From assembly GCA_035319125.1 (NCBI GenBank), contig DATHDG010000040.1, positions 1-64,000 on the forward strand: a DNA stretch of 64,000 nt, in the 5' to 3' direction. Position 1 is the first letter of the stretch, and each line of letters opens with the position of its first letter. This document shows positions 46,709-55,860 of this stretch, one piece after another. This stretch comes from Fen-1308 sp035319125. Lineage in GTDB: Bacteria; Nitrospirota; Thermodesulfovibrionia; Thermodesulfovibrionales; Dissulfurispiraceae. The position numbers and the translations under genes are program-made. The notes beneath the pieces were generated by a model, which was not told the origin of the DNA, did not search any database, and saw nothing but the letters and a program-made list of their open reading frames with translations.

Positions 46709-47791
46709 TCACCTCAATTTTAATGTTGCCAGACTAAAAAGTGCAAGGATTATGCCAACTATCCAAAATCTGACGATTACTTTCGGTTCCGACCATCCTT
46801 TTAATTCGAAATGATGATGAATCGGAGCCATTTTAAAAATTCTGTTTCCGGTCAGTCTGTATGAAGCAACCTGCAGCACCACCGAGATGGTTTCGATTAC
46901 AAATATTCCTCCAACAACAGCCAAAACAATTTCATGTTTTGTAACAACCGCTAGGGTGCCAAGCGCTCCTCCGAGCCCTAGCGAACCGACATCGCCCATA
47001 AATACCTCTGCAGGGTAGGCATTATACCAAAGAAACCCTAATGAAGCTCCAAGCAGCGCGCCGCAAAAGACTGTGAGTTCACCAGTGCCCGGCAGATATA
47101 AGACTTGCAGATATCGTGCGAACTGAGCATGACCTGATAAATATACGAGGGCGCCGTTTGCAAGAGTAGCAACAGCAACCAGACCTATTGCCAGGCCGTC
47201 GATACCGTCGGTCAGATTCACTGCATTTGATGAGCCTACAATTACGAAAATTGAAAACGGAATGTAAAAAACACCCAGATCGAAAAGCCAGTGTTTAAAG
47301 AAAGGAATGCTCAACACAGAGGCATATTGGTCTTTGGGATTGACATACAGGAACATGCCGATTAAAAAGGAAAGAAAAAGCTGCGCTCCGAATTTATATA
47401 ACGGGCGTAGGCCTTTAGGGTTCTTTTTCACTGCTTTAAGATAGTCATCTACGAAACCGATAGCTCCGAATCCTAATAAAGACAATAGTACGACACATAC
47501 ATATGCACTCCTGAAATTGCCCCATAGCGCCATTGAGACAGTTACGGCGATTATAATGATGACCCCTCCCATGGTAGGAGTACCTGATTTGGAAAGGTGC
47601 GTCTTGGGGCCGTCATCCCTTATTTGCTGTATCATGCTTATCTGTTTGAGTTTTTCAATTATGCGCGGAGCAATTGCAACCGTTATAACGAGTGCGGTCA
47701 GGGCTGCCAGAGATGTCCTGAACGTAATATACCTGAATACATTGAACGGAGAAAAATACTGGTAAAGACTGTATAGCAGTTCGTAGAGCAA
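46709..47791 (-). CDS. mraY: MraY, phospho-N-acetylmuramoyl-pentapeptide transferase
   Basis: Membrane enzyme that transfers the UDP-MurNAc-pentapeptide to undecaprenyl phosphate (lipid I). 360 residues with about ten membrane segments and the conserved loops GTPTMGG (about 70), FVDDYLKAVKKNPKGL (about 117), NAVNLTDGIDGLA (about 185), EVFMGDVGSLGLGGALG (about 260) and PIHHHFELKGW (about 320). Start is a TTG with a GGGGG site, 2 bases after murF. Confidence 0.98.
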   Translation of the reverse strand: MLYELLYSLYQYFSPFNVFRYITFRTSLAALTALVITVAIAPRIIEKLKQISMIQQIRDDGPKTHLSKSGTPTMGGVIIIIAVTVSMALWGNFRSAYVCVVLLSLLGFGAIGFVDDYLKAVKKNPKGLRPLYKFGAQLFLSFLIGMFLYVNPKDQYASVLSIPFFKHWLFDLGVFYIPFSIFVIVGSSNAVNLTDGIDGLAIGLVAVATLANGALVYLSGHAQFARYLQVLYLPGTGELTVFCGALLGASLGFLWYNAYPAEVFMGDVGSLGLGGALGTLAVVTKHEIVLAVVGGIFVIETISVVLQVASYRLTGNRIFKMAPIHHHFELKGWSEPKVIVRFWIVGIILALFSLATLKLR

Positions 47792-47793
47792 CC

Positions 47794-49197
47794 TTATTTC
47801 CCCCTGGTCACAACCAGCATGCCACTGTTATCCTTATGTTTTTCTATAAACTCCATTACGCGTTCCATCTTCATGCCTCGAGATCCCTTGATCAGCACAA
47901 CATCACCTTCAGCAATCTGATCCGTCAGCAGTTTGCCGGCATCATCGGCAGTCTCTACTGCACTAGCATTTCTGCCGAATGTTGAAACACCTTCCTTCAT
48001 AAGGGGCCCAACGCCTATAAATAGATCTATTCCTTTATTTTTAAGTATGTTGCCGATTTCCTTGTGAGCATCGATGCTAAAGTTTCCCAGTTCAAGCATG
48101 TCTCCGAGCACCGCAATAGATCTCGATCCGGCCGGCCTCTTGTTCGCAATGGATACAAGCTCTTCTATCGAGGCTTTCATTGAGGACGGATTCGCATTGT
48201 ATACGTCATATATAAATGTAATCCGCCCTATCCTTTTGATCTCAAACCTCATTTTAACTCCGCCGAAAGCCTCGAGTCCTTCTTTTATTCTATCAAGCCC
48301 TAGTCCCAACGTATGTGCTACAGCGCACGCTGCAAGAGAGTTATAAATGTTAAAGCGCCCGGAAAGCTGCGATTGGATTGAGACTTTGCCCGCATAAGTA
48401 TGAATTGAAAAACTGCACCCGTTGCCGGTTGAAACTATTTCACCCGCCGTGATATCGTTTTCCTTCTCGGATATACCAAAAGTGACTATCGGTCCAGTGA
48501 ATTTGAGCGACAGGCCACCGATCAGAAATGCATCGTCACCATTCAGCACAGTCTTTTTTAGATAAGGCAGTATTTCAAGCTCAGCATCCCGCACGGCTTC
48601 CATCGAGCCGAACCCTTCGAGATGCTCAGCCCCGATGTTAGTAATCACGCCTATATCGGGCAATGCTATCTTGCACAAGAGATCGACATCGCCAGGCCTG
48701 TTGGTTCCCATCTCAAGAACCATCGCGCCTGTGTCTTCATCCGCCCGGGTAATGCATAATGGCATGCCTATGTGGTTATTCAGATTTCCTTCTGTTTTCA
48801 GCACCTTGAAACTTGTTCCCAACACGGAAGATATAAGTTCTTTCGTTGTTGTCTTACCGTTGCTGCCGACAACCGCTATCACAGGACCTCTAAAGCGTTT
48901 TCTGATAAAGCAGGCGAGTTCCTGAAGCGCCAGCAGCGTATCATCAACCTTTATGACTGTCTTACCTGCGCTGAACTCAATGTTTTCAGCCCATGAACTG
49001 TTAACCAGGATGCCATCACAGATTTTCAGGCTATCCATCACAAAATCATGCCCATCAAACCTGTCACCTTTTAGTGGGATAAACAGTTCGCCGCTCTTAA
49101 TAGTGCGAGAATCTATTGAAACCCTTGTGAATTCGTCTGCACCCCTTGCTGCAAGCTGACCGCCTGTAGCCGCAAGTATATCAGCGAGCTTTAACAT
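47794..49197 (-). CDS. murF: UDP-MurNAc-tripeptide--D-alanyl-D-alanine ligase
   Basis: Last Mur ligase, adds D-Ala-D-Ala made by Ddl. 467 residues: N-terminal DSRTIKSGELFIPLKGDRFDGHDF, ATP loop VVGSNGKTTTKELIS (about 109-123), the MurF/MurE-type carbamoyl-Lys segment, and a C-terminal KGSRGMKMERVM. Overlaps the murE stop by 7 bases. Confidence 0.97.
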   Translation of the reverse strand: MLKLADILAATGGQLAARGADEFTRVSIDSRTIKSGELFIPLKGDRFDGHDFVMDSLKICDGILVNSSWAENIEFSAGKTVIKVDDTLLALQELACFIRKRFRGPVIAVVGSNGKTTTKELISSVLGTSFKVLKTEGNLNNHIGMPLCITRADEDTGAMVLEMGTNRPGDVDLLCKIALPDIGVITNIGAEHLEGFGSMEAVRDAELEILPYLKKTVLNGDDAFLIGGLSLKFTGPIVTFGISEKENDITAGEIVSTGNGCSFSIHTYAGKVSIQSQLSGRFNIYNSLAACAVAHTLGLGLDRIKEGLEAFGGVKMRFEIKRIGRITFIYDVYNANPSSMKASIEELVSIANKRPAGSRSIAVLGDMLELGNFSIDAHKEIGNILKNKGIDLFIGVGPLMKEGVSTFGRNASAVETADDAGKLLTDQIAEGDVVLIKGSRGMKMERVMEFIEKHKDNSGMLVVTRGK

Positions 49198-50777
49198 CTA
49201 GGTTTCCCCTTCAAACGCCTTCTTCTGCGCCCGCGAATCGATATTGCAAATGTTTCCTTGACGGCATCCTCCAGAACAGTTCTATCGCTGAAAGGATATC
49301 GGACATCCTTTATCTCCTGGTAATCCTCATGCCCCTTTCCTGCAATGATCACAATGTCTCCCGGTGATGCCAGTAGCGCTGCCATCCTAATAGCCGTATG
49401 CCTGTCGGGAATAACAATATAATTATCTTTTTCGATCCCTGCTTCAATATCCCTGATAATTCCCATAGGCTCTTCATTTCTCGGATTGTCAGAGGTTACG
49501 ATAACAAAGTCGCTCAAATTTGAAGCTATTCGTCCCATTTTGGGACGCTTGCTCTTATCCCTATTTCCTCCACAACCAAAGACTGTAATGACCTTTCCCG
49601 ACAGTTCTTTCTGTTTATCTGTTATCGAGCATGCCTCAAGCAACTGCTGAGATGTTTCAAGCAGGCGCTCTAGTGCATCATGCGTATGTGCATAATCTAT
49701 AATCGCCAGAAAAGCTTGGCCAAGGTCTACTCTTTCAAAACGACCTCTGACAATATCAACAGCGGCAATTCCTTCAGATATGACTTCAACGGGTACTCCC
49801 AGCGCCATAGCCGCGCTAGCCGCAGAAAGTATGTTGTATATCCCAGTGCGTCCGACAAGCGGAGAGCGTACTGGAATGCTCGAAAGGGAATTTTTTGCTC
49901 TTATCAGGAACGAAGTTCCCCTAAACCCGGCAATTATTTCCTCTGCAACAAAATCCGCCTCTTTGTTTGATAAGCTGAAGGTCAAGAGCTTTATGGATGG
50001 CCTCACGTTTTTTAGATGATCCGAAAGCAATTTGCCATACGGGTCGTCTATATTTATGATGGCCGCGCCGCCGTCAATCAGAAGTTCTGTGAAAAGCCTC
50101 ATTTTGGCTTTGAAATAGTCTTCCATAGTGCCGTGGTAATCCAGGTGGTCTCCGGTGAGATTTGTGAATACCGCAACTTTAAATTGAGTATGATCAGCCC
50201 TTTTTTGCGCCAGAGCATGTGAGGACACTTCTGCAACTACATGGCTGCACCCTTTGTCTACCATCTGCCTGAGCAAACTCTGAAAGTCGCTTGCCTCCGG
50301 AGTAGTATGAGGAGCCTCGAAGCTGTCGTTCTTGATCATATAGTTGATAGTGCCTATTAGTCCGACACTTTTCGACCATTTCTCAAGCACCGATTTTATT
50401 AGATATGATGTGGTTGTTTTTCCGTTGGTGCCGGTTATTCCCACAACACAGATTTCCTTAGAGGGATGACGGAAAAACTTGTCTGAAATTGCAGCAAGAC
50501 TGTCTCTGCAATCATCAACGCCGATCCATGAAATATTTGGATAATGTCCTATCAGTTCAGAGGCCGACGGATGGCTCTTCTCATAGACAATAGCCCTGGC
50601 GCCTTTAACAATTGCCCTGTCTACAAAGTCGTGACCGTCTGATTTCTCGCCTCTGATCGCCACAAAGAGAGATCCACTTGCCACCTGACGGGAATCATAA
50701 GTGATGCCTGAGATCAACTGTTCTTGGGGCCCCGTCGGCGTACATTTGTAATCTTTTATAAGAGTGGCGAGATTCAT
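49191..50777 (-). CDS. murE: UDP-MurNAc-L-Ala-D-Glu--meso-diaminopimelate ligase
   Basis: 528-residue Mur ligase that adds the third stem-peptide residue. ATP loop GITGTNGKTTTSYL (about 113-126), EVSSHALAQKRAD and the substrate motif DNPRNEEP (about 430), whose DNPR form marks meso-diaminopimelate specificity rather than lysine. The Gram-negative cell-wall type is thus supported. 33 bases after ftsI, overlapping murF. A basic C-terminal end (RGRRRRRLKGKP) is an odd extra. Confidence 0.97.
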   Translation of the reverse strand: MNLATLIKDYKCTPTGPQEQLISGITYDSRQVASGSLFVAIRGEKSDGHDFVDRAIVKGARAIVYEKSHPSASELIGHYPNISWIGVDDCRDSLAAISDKFFRHPSKEICVVGITGTNGKTTTSYLIKSVLEKWSKSVGLIGTINYMIKNDSFEAPHTTPEASDFQSLLRQMVDKGCSHVVAEVSSHALAQKRADHTQFKVAVFTNLTGDHLDYHGTMEDYFKAKMRLFTELLIDGGAAIINIDDPYGKLLSDHLKNVRPSIKLLTFSLSNKEADFVAEEIIAGFRGTSFLIRAKNSLSSIPVRSPLVGRTGIYNILSAASAAMALGVPVEVISEGIAAVDIVRGRFERVDLGQAFLAIIDYAHTHDALERLLETSQQLLEACSITDKQKELSGKVITVFGCGGNRDKSKRPKMGRIASNLSDFVIVTSDNPRNEEPMGIIRDIEAGIEKDNYIVIPDRHTAIRMAALLASPGDIVIIAGKGHEDYQEIKDVRYPFSDRTVLEDAVKETFAISIRGRRRRRLKGKPRC

Positions 50778-50809
50778 TAATATATTCTCAGTTTTCGGCT
50801 CCTGATCTA

Positions 50810-52531
50810 TCAGCGCTGATCCGACACCAGGAGCATACCCTTGTCGATTGGCTTATCCATTGGAACGGTTAGGTATGAAAGCGCATCATTAGATATCTGC
50901 CGGAATACCGGCGCAGCGACAACGCCCCCGTATATCTGTCCCTTCGGTTCCTTGATAACAACAATCATAGCAAGCCTCGGCTTATCTGCGGGTACGAATC
51001 CCACAAAAGAGCCTATGTATCTTGTCTTGGAATATCGCTTAGTCTGGGGATCAAATAGCTGAGCAGTGCCTGTCTTTCCGGCCACATCATTTCCCTCTAC
51101 TGCAGCCTCAGTCGCCGTACCGCCGGTCTCGGTTACCGTCTTCAATATATCTCTGAATACAGCTGCTGTCTGGGCGGAAATAATCTTATGAGTCTTTGGT
51201 TCGACTTTCAATATCATTTCTCCGGCAGGGGAATGTATTTCTTTTACAACGTGGGGTGTCACCAGATAGCCGCCGTTAGCCACTGCTGAATAGGCTCTCA
51301 GCACTTGAAGAGGCGTTACAGCAATTTCCTGCCCAATTGCCATGGCGCCAATGGAAGTGCCGGACCACTTCTCAGGTGATTTCACAAGCCCCGATATTTC
51401 ACCTTGCAAGTCTACGCCTGTTTTTTCACCAAAGCCGAATTTCTTAATATATTCGTATACCTTCGGCTTACCAACCATCAGTGCTGTCTTGATAGTGCCG
51501 ACATTCGAGGATTTCTGAATGACTTCACGGAACGGGAGAACGCCGTGCTTGTGGTCATCCTTGATCCTTCTGCCGCCGACCTCGATTGCTCCGGCACTAC
51601 AGTCAAAATGCGTCTCCGGATTAACAACCTTTTCTTCAAGAGCAGCGATACCAACTACTATTTTAAAAGTTGAACCTGGTTCATAGCAATCGGTAATTGC
51701 ACGGTTTCTTATTTCTGAAGGGTTAGCATCAGCAAGCTCCCCGGGATTGAAGTTTGGCCTGTTGGCAAGCGCCAGAATCTCTCCCGTAAAAGGGTCCATC
51801 ATTATAGCAGTGGCAGATGCCGGCCTCCACTTCTTGATAGCGGCATCGAGATTCTTTTCAAGAATGTATTGAAGCCCCTCATCAATCGTCAGAACTATGT
51901 CATTACCATGAATGTCCTGCCTGCTGCCCTCGGAAAGCGAGATGCCTTTTGCATCTTTTGTCACATAGGTACTGCCCTCTTTCGCTGTCAGATATTTCTC
52001 ATAGCCTCTCTCGACGCCCTCCATGCCTTTATTATCCAGATTGACGAACCCTACGACATGGGATGCGAGTGCTCCCTTTGGGTATACTCGTTTCATTTCC
52101 GTAACAAGCCCAACTCCGTTCATCTTCATGGCCTGAATCTTTTGGGCCTTCTCAACTTCAACCTTCCTTTCGACCCAACTGAAATGCTTATCTGTGACAA
52201 GCTTTGCATAAATCGCGCGAGCGTCCTTGTGGATGGTTGTTGAGAGAGAGCGTGCAACCTCTTTGGCGGAAGTTACCTCAGTGGGATTGCAGAATATCGA
52301 CTCGGTTTCAAGATTGACAGCCAGTTCGTGACCGCGACGATCCATTATGATCCCACGCTTAACCGGGATAACTTCTTTTCTGATCTGCTGGCCGCGTGCT
52401 TTTGAAACATACCACTCATGGTTGATAAGCATTATGTCAACCAGTCGCAAAAAGACAGCTGCAAAGCTCACACAAAGAAATGCGAGCATCATGACTGCCC
52501 TTTTTCGGTGATTATTATTTATTCCTGCCAT
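50810..52531 (-). CDS. ftsI: Peptidoglycan D,D-transpeptidase FtsI (class B PBP)
   Basis: Septal class B PBP, partner of FtsW. From the ATG at 52531 it has 573 residues: one membrane anchor (about 13-33), the PBP dimer domain (about 60-215) and a transpeptidase with SxxK in GSTFKIVVG, SxN in KSSNVGT and KTG in AGKTGTAQLF. No PASTA domains are seen. A start at GTG 52546 is in frame but lacks a good site; ATG 52531 is preceded by AAAGG. Confidence 0.95.
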   Translation of the reverse strand: MAGINNNHRKRAVMMLAFLCVSFAAVFLRLVDIMLINHEWYVSKARGQQIRKEVIPVKRGIIMDRRGHELAVNLETESIFCNPTEVTSAKEVARSLSTTIHKDARAIYAKLVTDKHFSWVERKVEVEKAQKIQAMKMNGVGLVTEMKRVYPKGALASHVVGFVNLDNKGMEGVERGYEKYLTAKEGSTYVTKDAKGISLSEGSRQDIHGNDIVLTIDEGLQYILEKNLDAAIKKWRPASATAIMMDPFTGEILALANRPNFNPGELADANPSEIRNRAITDCYEPGSTFKIVVGIAALEEKVVNPETHFDCSAGAIEVGGRRIKDDHKHGVLPFREVIQKSSNVGTIKTALMVGKPKVYEYIKKFGFGEKTGVDLQGEISGLVKSPEKWSGTSIGAMAIGQEIAVTPLQVLRAYSAVANGGYLVTPHVVKEIHSPAGEMILKVEPKTHKIISAQTAAVFRDILKTVTETGGTATEAAVEGNDVAGKTGTAQLFDPQTKRYSKTRYIGSFVGFVPADKPRLAMIVVIKEPKGQIYGGVVAAPVFRQISNDALSYLTVPMDKPIDKGMLLVSDQR

Positions 52532-52567
52532 GTTGCCTTTTGTCACCCACTTCTGATAGAGGCATCT

Positions 52568-52891
52568 CTATTTACTATATGAAGCCTTGAAGGCTCCTTT
52601 GAATTGTCCGGAGGTCACATAGACAACTTTCTTTCTTTCCGGAAAAGAGAAGCCCATGCCTGCGAGATCAGACTTCTCGGCGCGTGCAAGAGTCATAAGG
52701 CCTGCTCTCTGAGCTACAAGCGACTTCTGGTCCCTGAGAGCCTCCATCTTGGTGTGTTCAAGGCTGCTCAACTTATATTCGAGGGAAGTTACGCTTGCCC
52801 TCAGCCAAACTATGCAGAATGTTGACATGATGACAAGAAGAATAGATAATGCCTGCATGGCCGTCACTGTCCTGCTCTTCCTGTATTTCAT
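52568..52891 (-). CDS. ftsL: Cell-division protein FtsL
   Basis: Small bitopic protein of 107 residues: a short cytoplasmic N-terminus (MKYRKSRTVTA), one membrane segment (about 12-32) and a leucine-containing coiled-coil (about 33-75). Weakly conserved in sequence; identified by position between rsmH and ftsI, size and topology. It would pair with FtsB and FtsQ. The ATG overlaps rsmH by four bases. Confidence 0.82.
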   Translation of the reverse strand: MKYRKSRTVTAMQALSILLVIMSTFCIVWLRASVTSLEYKLSSLEHTKMEALRDQKSLVAQRAGLMTLARAEKSDLAGMGFSFPERKKVVYVTSGQFKGAFKASYSK

Positions 52892-53775
52892 TGCTTCTCA
52901 CCTCCCCTTAATTTCGCACTTCTACAAGCCGGATTCTTAAATTTCTCATCCACTGAAGGAGCAACAGGCTTCTTAGTCAGCACCTTGATGGAACCCTCTT
53001 TGCCCCACTCTCTTAGCAGGTTCTTTACGATCCTGTCTTCCAGCGAATGATATGAAATAACGCATAGCCTGCCGCCAGTCTTCAAGATGCCTAGTGCCGC
53101 GGTGAGCCCATTTCTTAACTGACTGAGTTCCTCGTTGACTTCAATTCTTATTGCCTGAAAAGTCTTGGTAGCAGGATGGATCTTGCCTCTGCCGCCATAT
53201 GCCTGCACTACGATGTCTGCCAATTCTGCGCATGTATCGATAGAAGCTGATTTTCTGCAAGCCACGATCCTTTTCGCGATTTTTCTATAAAGTGGTTCTT
53301 CGCCATATTCCAGCAACACCCTTTGCAGTTCTTTTTCCGGATACCTGTTTATAACGTCCCATGCGCTCAATGTTTGTGAAGGGTCCATCCTCATGTCGAG
53401 TCTTGCATCGGACATGAAACTGAAACCTCTCTCATGTTTTTTCAGTTGCAGCATGGATACACCCAGATCAAAAAGCACACCGTCTAAACTGTCCAGTTTC
53501 AAAGAGTGTATAACTGCTGAAAGATCGGAAAAATTTCCCTGTTGCAAAATCACCCGCTCATTGCCAAGATTCACGCGTGCATTTGCAAGTGCCTCCAAAT
53601 CACGGTCGATGCCGACAAGCGTACCCTTAGAGCCCATCCTCTTCAGTATTTCCAGGGAATGGCCTCCAAGACCCACTGTTGCATCCAGGTATGTGCCGTT
53701 TTCTTTCACATTCAGCAATTCGACCACCTCATTTACAAGAACAGGCACATGGAGTGCCTTGTCGTTAAATGCCAT
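52888..53775 (-). CDS. rsmH: 16S rRNA (cytosine1402-N4)-methyltransferase RsmH
   Basis: SAM-dependent rRNA methyltransferase (MraW) of 295 residues with HVPVLVNEVVELLN at the start, the SAM loop DATVGLGGHSLEIL (about 28-41) and FDLGVSMLQL, GRLCVISYHSLEDRIVK near the end. The ATG at 53775 overlaps the mraZ end by 11 bases; a TTG at 53811 is in frame but would run deep into mraZ. Second gene of the dcw cluster. Confidence 0.95.
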   Translation of the reverse strand: MAFNDKALHVPVLVNEVVELLNVKENGTYLDATVGLGGHSLEILKRMGSKGTLVGIDRDLEALANARVNLGNERVILQQGNFSDLSAVIHSLKLDSLDGVLFDLGVSMLQLKKHERGFSFMSDARLDMRMDPSQTLSAWDVINRYPEKELQRVLLEYGEEPLYRKIAKRIVACRKSASIDTCAELADIVVQAYGGRGKIHPATKTFQAIRIEVNEELSQLRNGLTAALGILKTGGRLCVISYHSLEDRIVKNLLREWGKEGSIKVLTKKPVAPSVDEKFKNPACRSAKLRGGEKQ

Positions 53776-54220
53776 ATTCCGAAAGCTTTTTGGTGTATGC
53801 TTCGATATCAACCTTGTCAGGGTCTGTAATGGAATCCCATCTCTGCTTGTCCCACAATTCCAGCCGGTCCATGAGACCCACTATGACGATGTCCGTTTCA
53901 ATGCCGGCATTCTTCCTGAGTTCGTAAGGCACCATCACGCGGCCGTTTTTATCAGCTTCGCACGGTACAGCCGCAGAAAAGACTCGCCTCATAAAATATT
54001 GAAGTGCAGGATCGGTCATTGGCTTGCCCTTTATCTTTTCTTCAAGAAGGCCCCACTCAACTTCAGGATAAATATGCAGGCACTTGTCAAAGGCTGCATT
54101 TGTGATATATATTTTCGATGAGCCGTATTTTACGGCAAGAATCTCTCGTAGAGGAGCAGGGACTATGATTCTGCCCTTCGGGTCTAGGGTGTAATAATAT
54201 GTTCCGGTAAAGGAGCCCAT
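53765..54220 (-). CDS. mraZ: Transcriptional regulator MraZ
   Basis: A 151-residue AbrB-like protein with two tandem SpoVT/AbrB-type halves: GTYYYTLDPKGRIIVPAPLRE (about 5-25) and the second DKNGRVMVPYELRKNAGI (about 83-100). MraZ represses the dcw promoter, including its own gene, by binding short direct repeats. Two AAAGTG repeats lie just upstream of the start. A head-of-cluster position is standard. Confidence 0.96.
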   Translation of the reverse strand: MGSFTGTYYYTLDPKGRIIVPAPLREILAVKYGSSKIYITNAAFDKCLHIYPEVEWGLLEEKIKGKPMTDPALQYFMRRVFSAAVPCEADKNGRVMVPYELRKNAGIETDIVIVGLMDRLELWDKQRWDSITDPDKVDIEAYTKKLSEYGI

Positions 54221-54230
54221 AATTTCAATC

Positions 54231-54248
54231 CACTTTATTTCACTTTAT
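54231..54248 (-). promoter_or_regulatory. MraZ-box-like direct repeats before mraZ
   Basis: On the reverse strand ATAAAGTG occurs twice, 10 bases apart (54248-54241 and 54238-54231). The AAAGTG core and 10-base spacing match the repeat pattern described for MraZ binding in Mollicutes. The repeats follow the predicted transcript start and lie within 11 to 28 bases of the mraZ ATG, where a repressor would act. Confidence 0.7.
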
Positions 54249-54255
54249 ACCACCA

Positions 54256-54284
54256 AGATTAATATAAATATGCATTATTGTCAA
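54256..54284 (-). promoter_or_regulatory. Candidate promoter of the dcw cluster
   Basis: Reverse strand TTGACA (54284-54279), 17-base spacer, TAATCT (54261-54256). The -35 is perfect and the -10 matches 3 of 6. Predicted start near 54249 coincides with the first MraZ-box repeat. Confidence 0.5.
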
Positions 54285-54386
54285 GAAGATAAATATGCCT
54301 TTTTGTTCTTCCCCATATAATGTAGTCAGGTTGGCTAAGTACACACAACATATAGATGATGTCTCCAACCCGTAAAGTGGCAAATA

Positions 54387-55544
54387 ATGTTCTCAGACGA
54401 CCTTAAGAGACTAATTGATCAAGGCTTATTGCGAACAATATCCGACAGGGAGAGGACTGCCCAAGAAAAGTTCATTTCACCACTTGCGCATGTAAATATC
54501 AACAGAACTGAGTGTATTAATTTCGCTTCGAACGATTATCTGGGGCTTTCTGCTTCACCAATCCTCACAAAAGCAGCGGAAGAAGCGTTGAAAAGTTTTC
54601 CGTTTGGCGCTGGAGCTTCACGATTGCTTTCCGGCGGCACGATGTTGCACGCATTGCTTGAAGAGACGGCAGCCCGCTTCAAGTGCTCTGAGTCTGCTTT
54701 AGTATTTAATTCAGGCTATCAGGCAAATGTTAGCTGCATAGCCGCCCTTGCCCGCGATGGTGATGTAATTTTCAGCGATGAACTCAACCACGCCAGCATT
54801 GTTGACGGATGCAGGCTCAGCAAAGCAAAAAAGCGCATCTATCGACACTGTGACGCAGACCACCTGGCGGCGCTAATAAAAGAAGAGAAATCAGGCAATA
54901 AGTTCGTAGTTACTGACACCGTCTTCAGCATGGATGGAGACATTGCGCCTGTCAATAATCTTTATACGCTTTGCAAAAGCTTGTCCAATACAATCCTCTA
55001 TCTCGATGATGCTCATGGAACCGGAGTTCTGGGAGGCGGGCGGGGCGCGCTGGCTCATTTCGGCTTGAGACCTGAACCATGGATTGTTCAGATGGGAACT
55101 TTTTCCAAGGCCCTAGGCTCTTTCGGCGCATTTGTTGCAGGCTCACGCGAGGTGATCAATTGGTTGATAAACACTGCTCGCGGATTGATATATTCCACGG
55201 CACTGCCTCCCGGCGTAATAGCTGCTTCCCTCGCTGCAATTACGACCATTGCAAAGGACTCTTCTTTTAATGTCAAGCTTTGGCAAAATCATAAGAAAGC
55301 CGTAGAAGGCATATCTGAAGCCGGTTTCAAGATCATATGCAAAGAGACACCGATCCTCGCCGTGACAGTTGGAGATATTGCAGAAACGCTCGCTTTCTCA
55401 GACAAATTATGGCAGCGCCATATCTATGCGCCTGCTATAAGACCGCCGACGGTTAAAACTCCGCGTCTTAGGATTACTGTAAGCGCCGCCCATTCAGATG
55501 AGGATATATATGCGCTAATTCAAGCCGTTAATGACTGCAGATAA
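54387..55544 (+). CDS. bioF: 8-amino-7-oxononanoate synthase
   Basis: PLP enzyme that condenses pimeloyl thioester and alanine in biotin synthesis. The 385-residue protein has NFASNDYLGLSASP (about 45-58), GAGASRLLSGGTMLHALLEE, the DDAHGTGVLGGGRG loop (Asp/His for PLP) and the Lys-bearing GTFSKALGSFGAF (about 235). The leader has an AAAGTGG sequence that may act as ribosome site. It is divergent from mraZ with a 166-base gap; a TATAAT (54316-54321) is present without a good -35. It is the only bio synthesis gene here apart from the BirA ligase at 4332. Confidence 0.94.
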   Translation: MFSDDLKRLIDQGLLRTISDRERTAQEKFISPLAHVNINRTECINFASNDYLGLSASPILTKAAEEALKSFPFGAGASRLLSGGTMLHALLEETAARFKCSESALVFNSGYQANVSCIAALARDGDVIFSDELNHASIVDGCRLSKAKKRIYRHCDADHLAALIKEEKSGNKFVVTDTVFSMDGDIAPVNNLYTLCKSLSNTILYLDDAHGTGVLGGGRGALAHFGLRPEPWIVQMGTFSKALGSFGAFVAGSREVINWLINTARGLIYSTALPPGVIAASLAAITTIAKDSSFNVKLWQNHKKAVEGISEAGFKIICKETPILAVTVGDIAETLAFSDKLWQRHIYAPAIRPPTVKTPRLRITVSAAHSDEDIYALIQAVNDCR

Positions 55545-55860
55545 CCCCCTTGACTATTCCCCTGCAACTATCGATAATTGAGGAAATGAAAAAAGGGTAC
55601 ACGCGACAGTAACGCCTCTTTCACTGAGTGAGATCAAGGACCGCGCGGCACACGCCGCTTTCGATGAAAATAATTTATCTCCCACAAAGGACTCAGAGTC
55701 ATTCTCTTCGATTATTATCAGGAATTCATGAACCTGCTGCCGGCAGTTGAAAAGAAGAAAAAGCACAGAAAAGCATAACTCATTATCTGCTACCGATCCC
55801 CCTTTCACAATAATTTCCTAATTTGCCAAATCCGGCAGTTTTTGTTTATATTCAAACCCT
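55545..55860 (+). pseudogene. Possible gene remnant between bioF and gpsA
   Basis: No intact gene is seen in this 316-base gap. On the plus strand a frame from about 55582 reads VTPLSLSEIKDRAAHAAFDENN then stops near 55728, and a second frame just after reads FDYYQEFMNLLPAVEKKKKHRKA to a stop at about 55779. A single frameshift would join them. The TPLSLSEIKDRA start is reminiscent of type IIG/BREX-like DNA methyltransferase N-termini, but the match is by eye and weak. The gpsA promoter occupies 55823-55852. Confidence 0.3.
55823..55852 (+). promoter_or_regulatory. Candidate gpsA promoter adjoining the start codon
   Basis: TTGCCA (55823-55828), 18-base spacer, TATATT (55847-55852), each 5 of 6 to consensus. 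Only 8 bases separate the -10 from the gpsA ATG and no ribosome binding site is present. Confidence 0.5.

Noticed and set aside
53393..54121. Open frame of 242 codons on the plus strand over rsmH and mraZ
   Set aside because: Antisense to two conserved dcw genes; composition is that of a complement frame.
54374..54386. AAAGTGG just before bioF as another MraZ box
   Set aside because: A single copy without a 10-base-spaced partner; it may serve as the bioF ribosome site.
54300..54386. BirA operator in front of bioF
   Set aside because: No TTGTAAACC/GGTTTACAA-type pair. The GGTTGG and CCAACC arms are 30 bases apart and in the wrong arrangement for BirA.
55554..55808. Minus-strand frame of 84 codons between bioF and gpsA
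   Set aside because: No ribosome site or family resemblance; the plus strand of the same stretch looks more protein-like.
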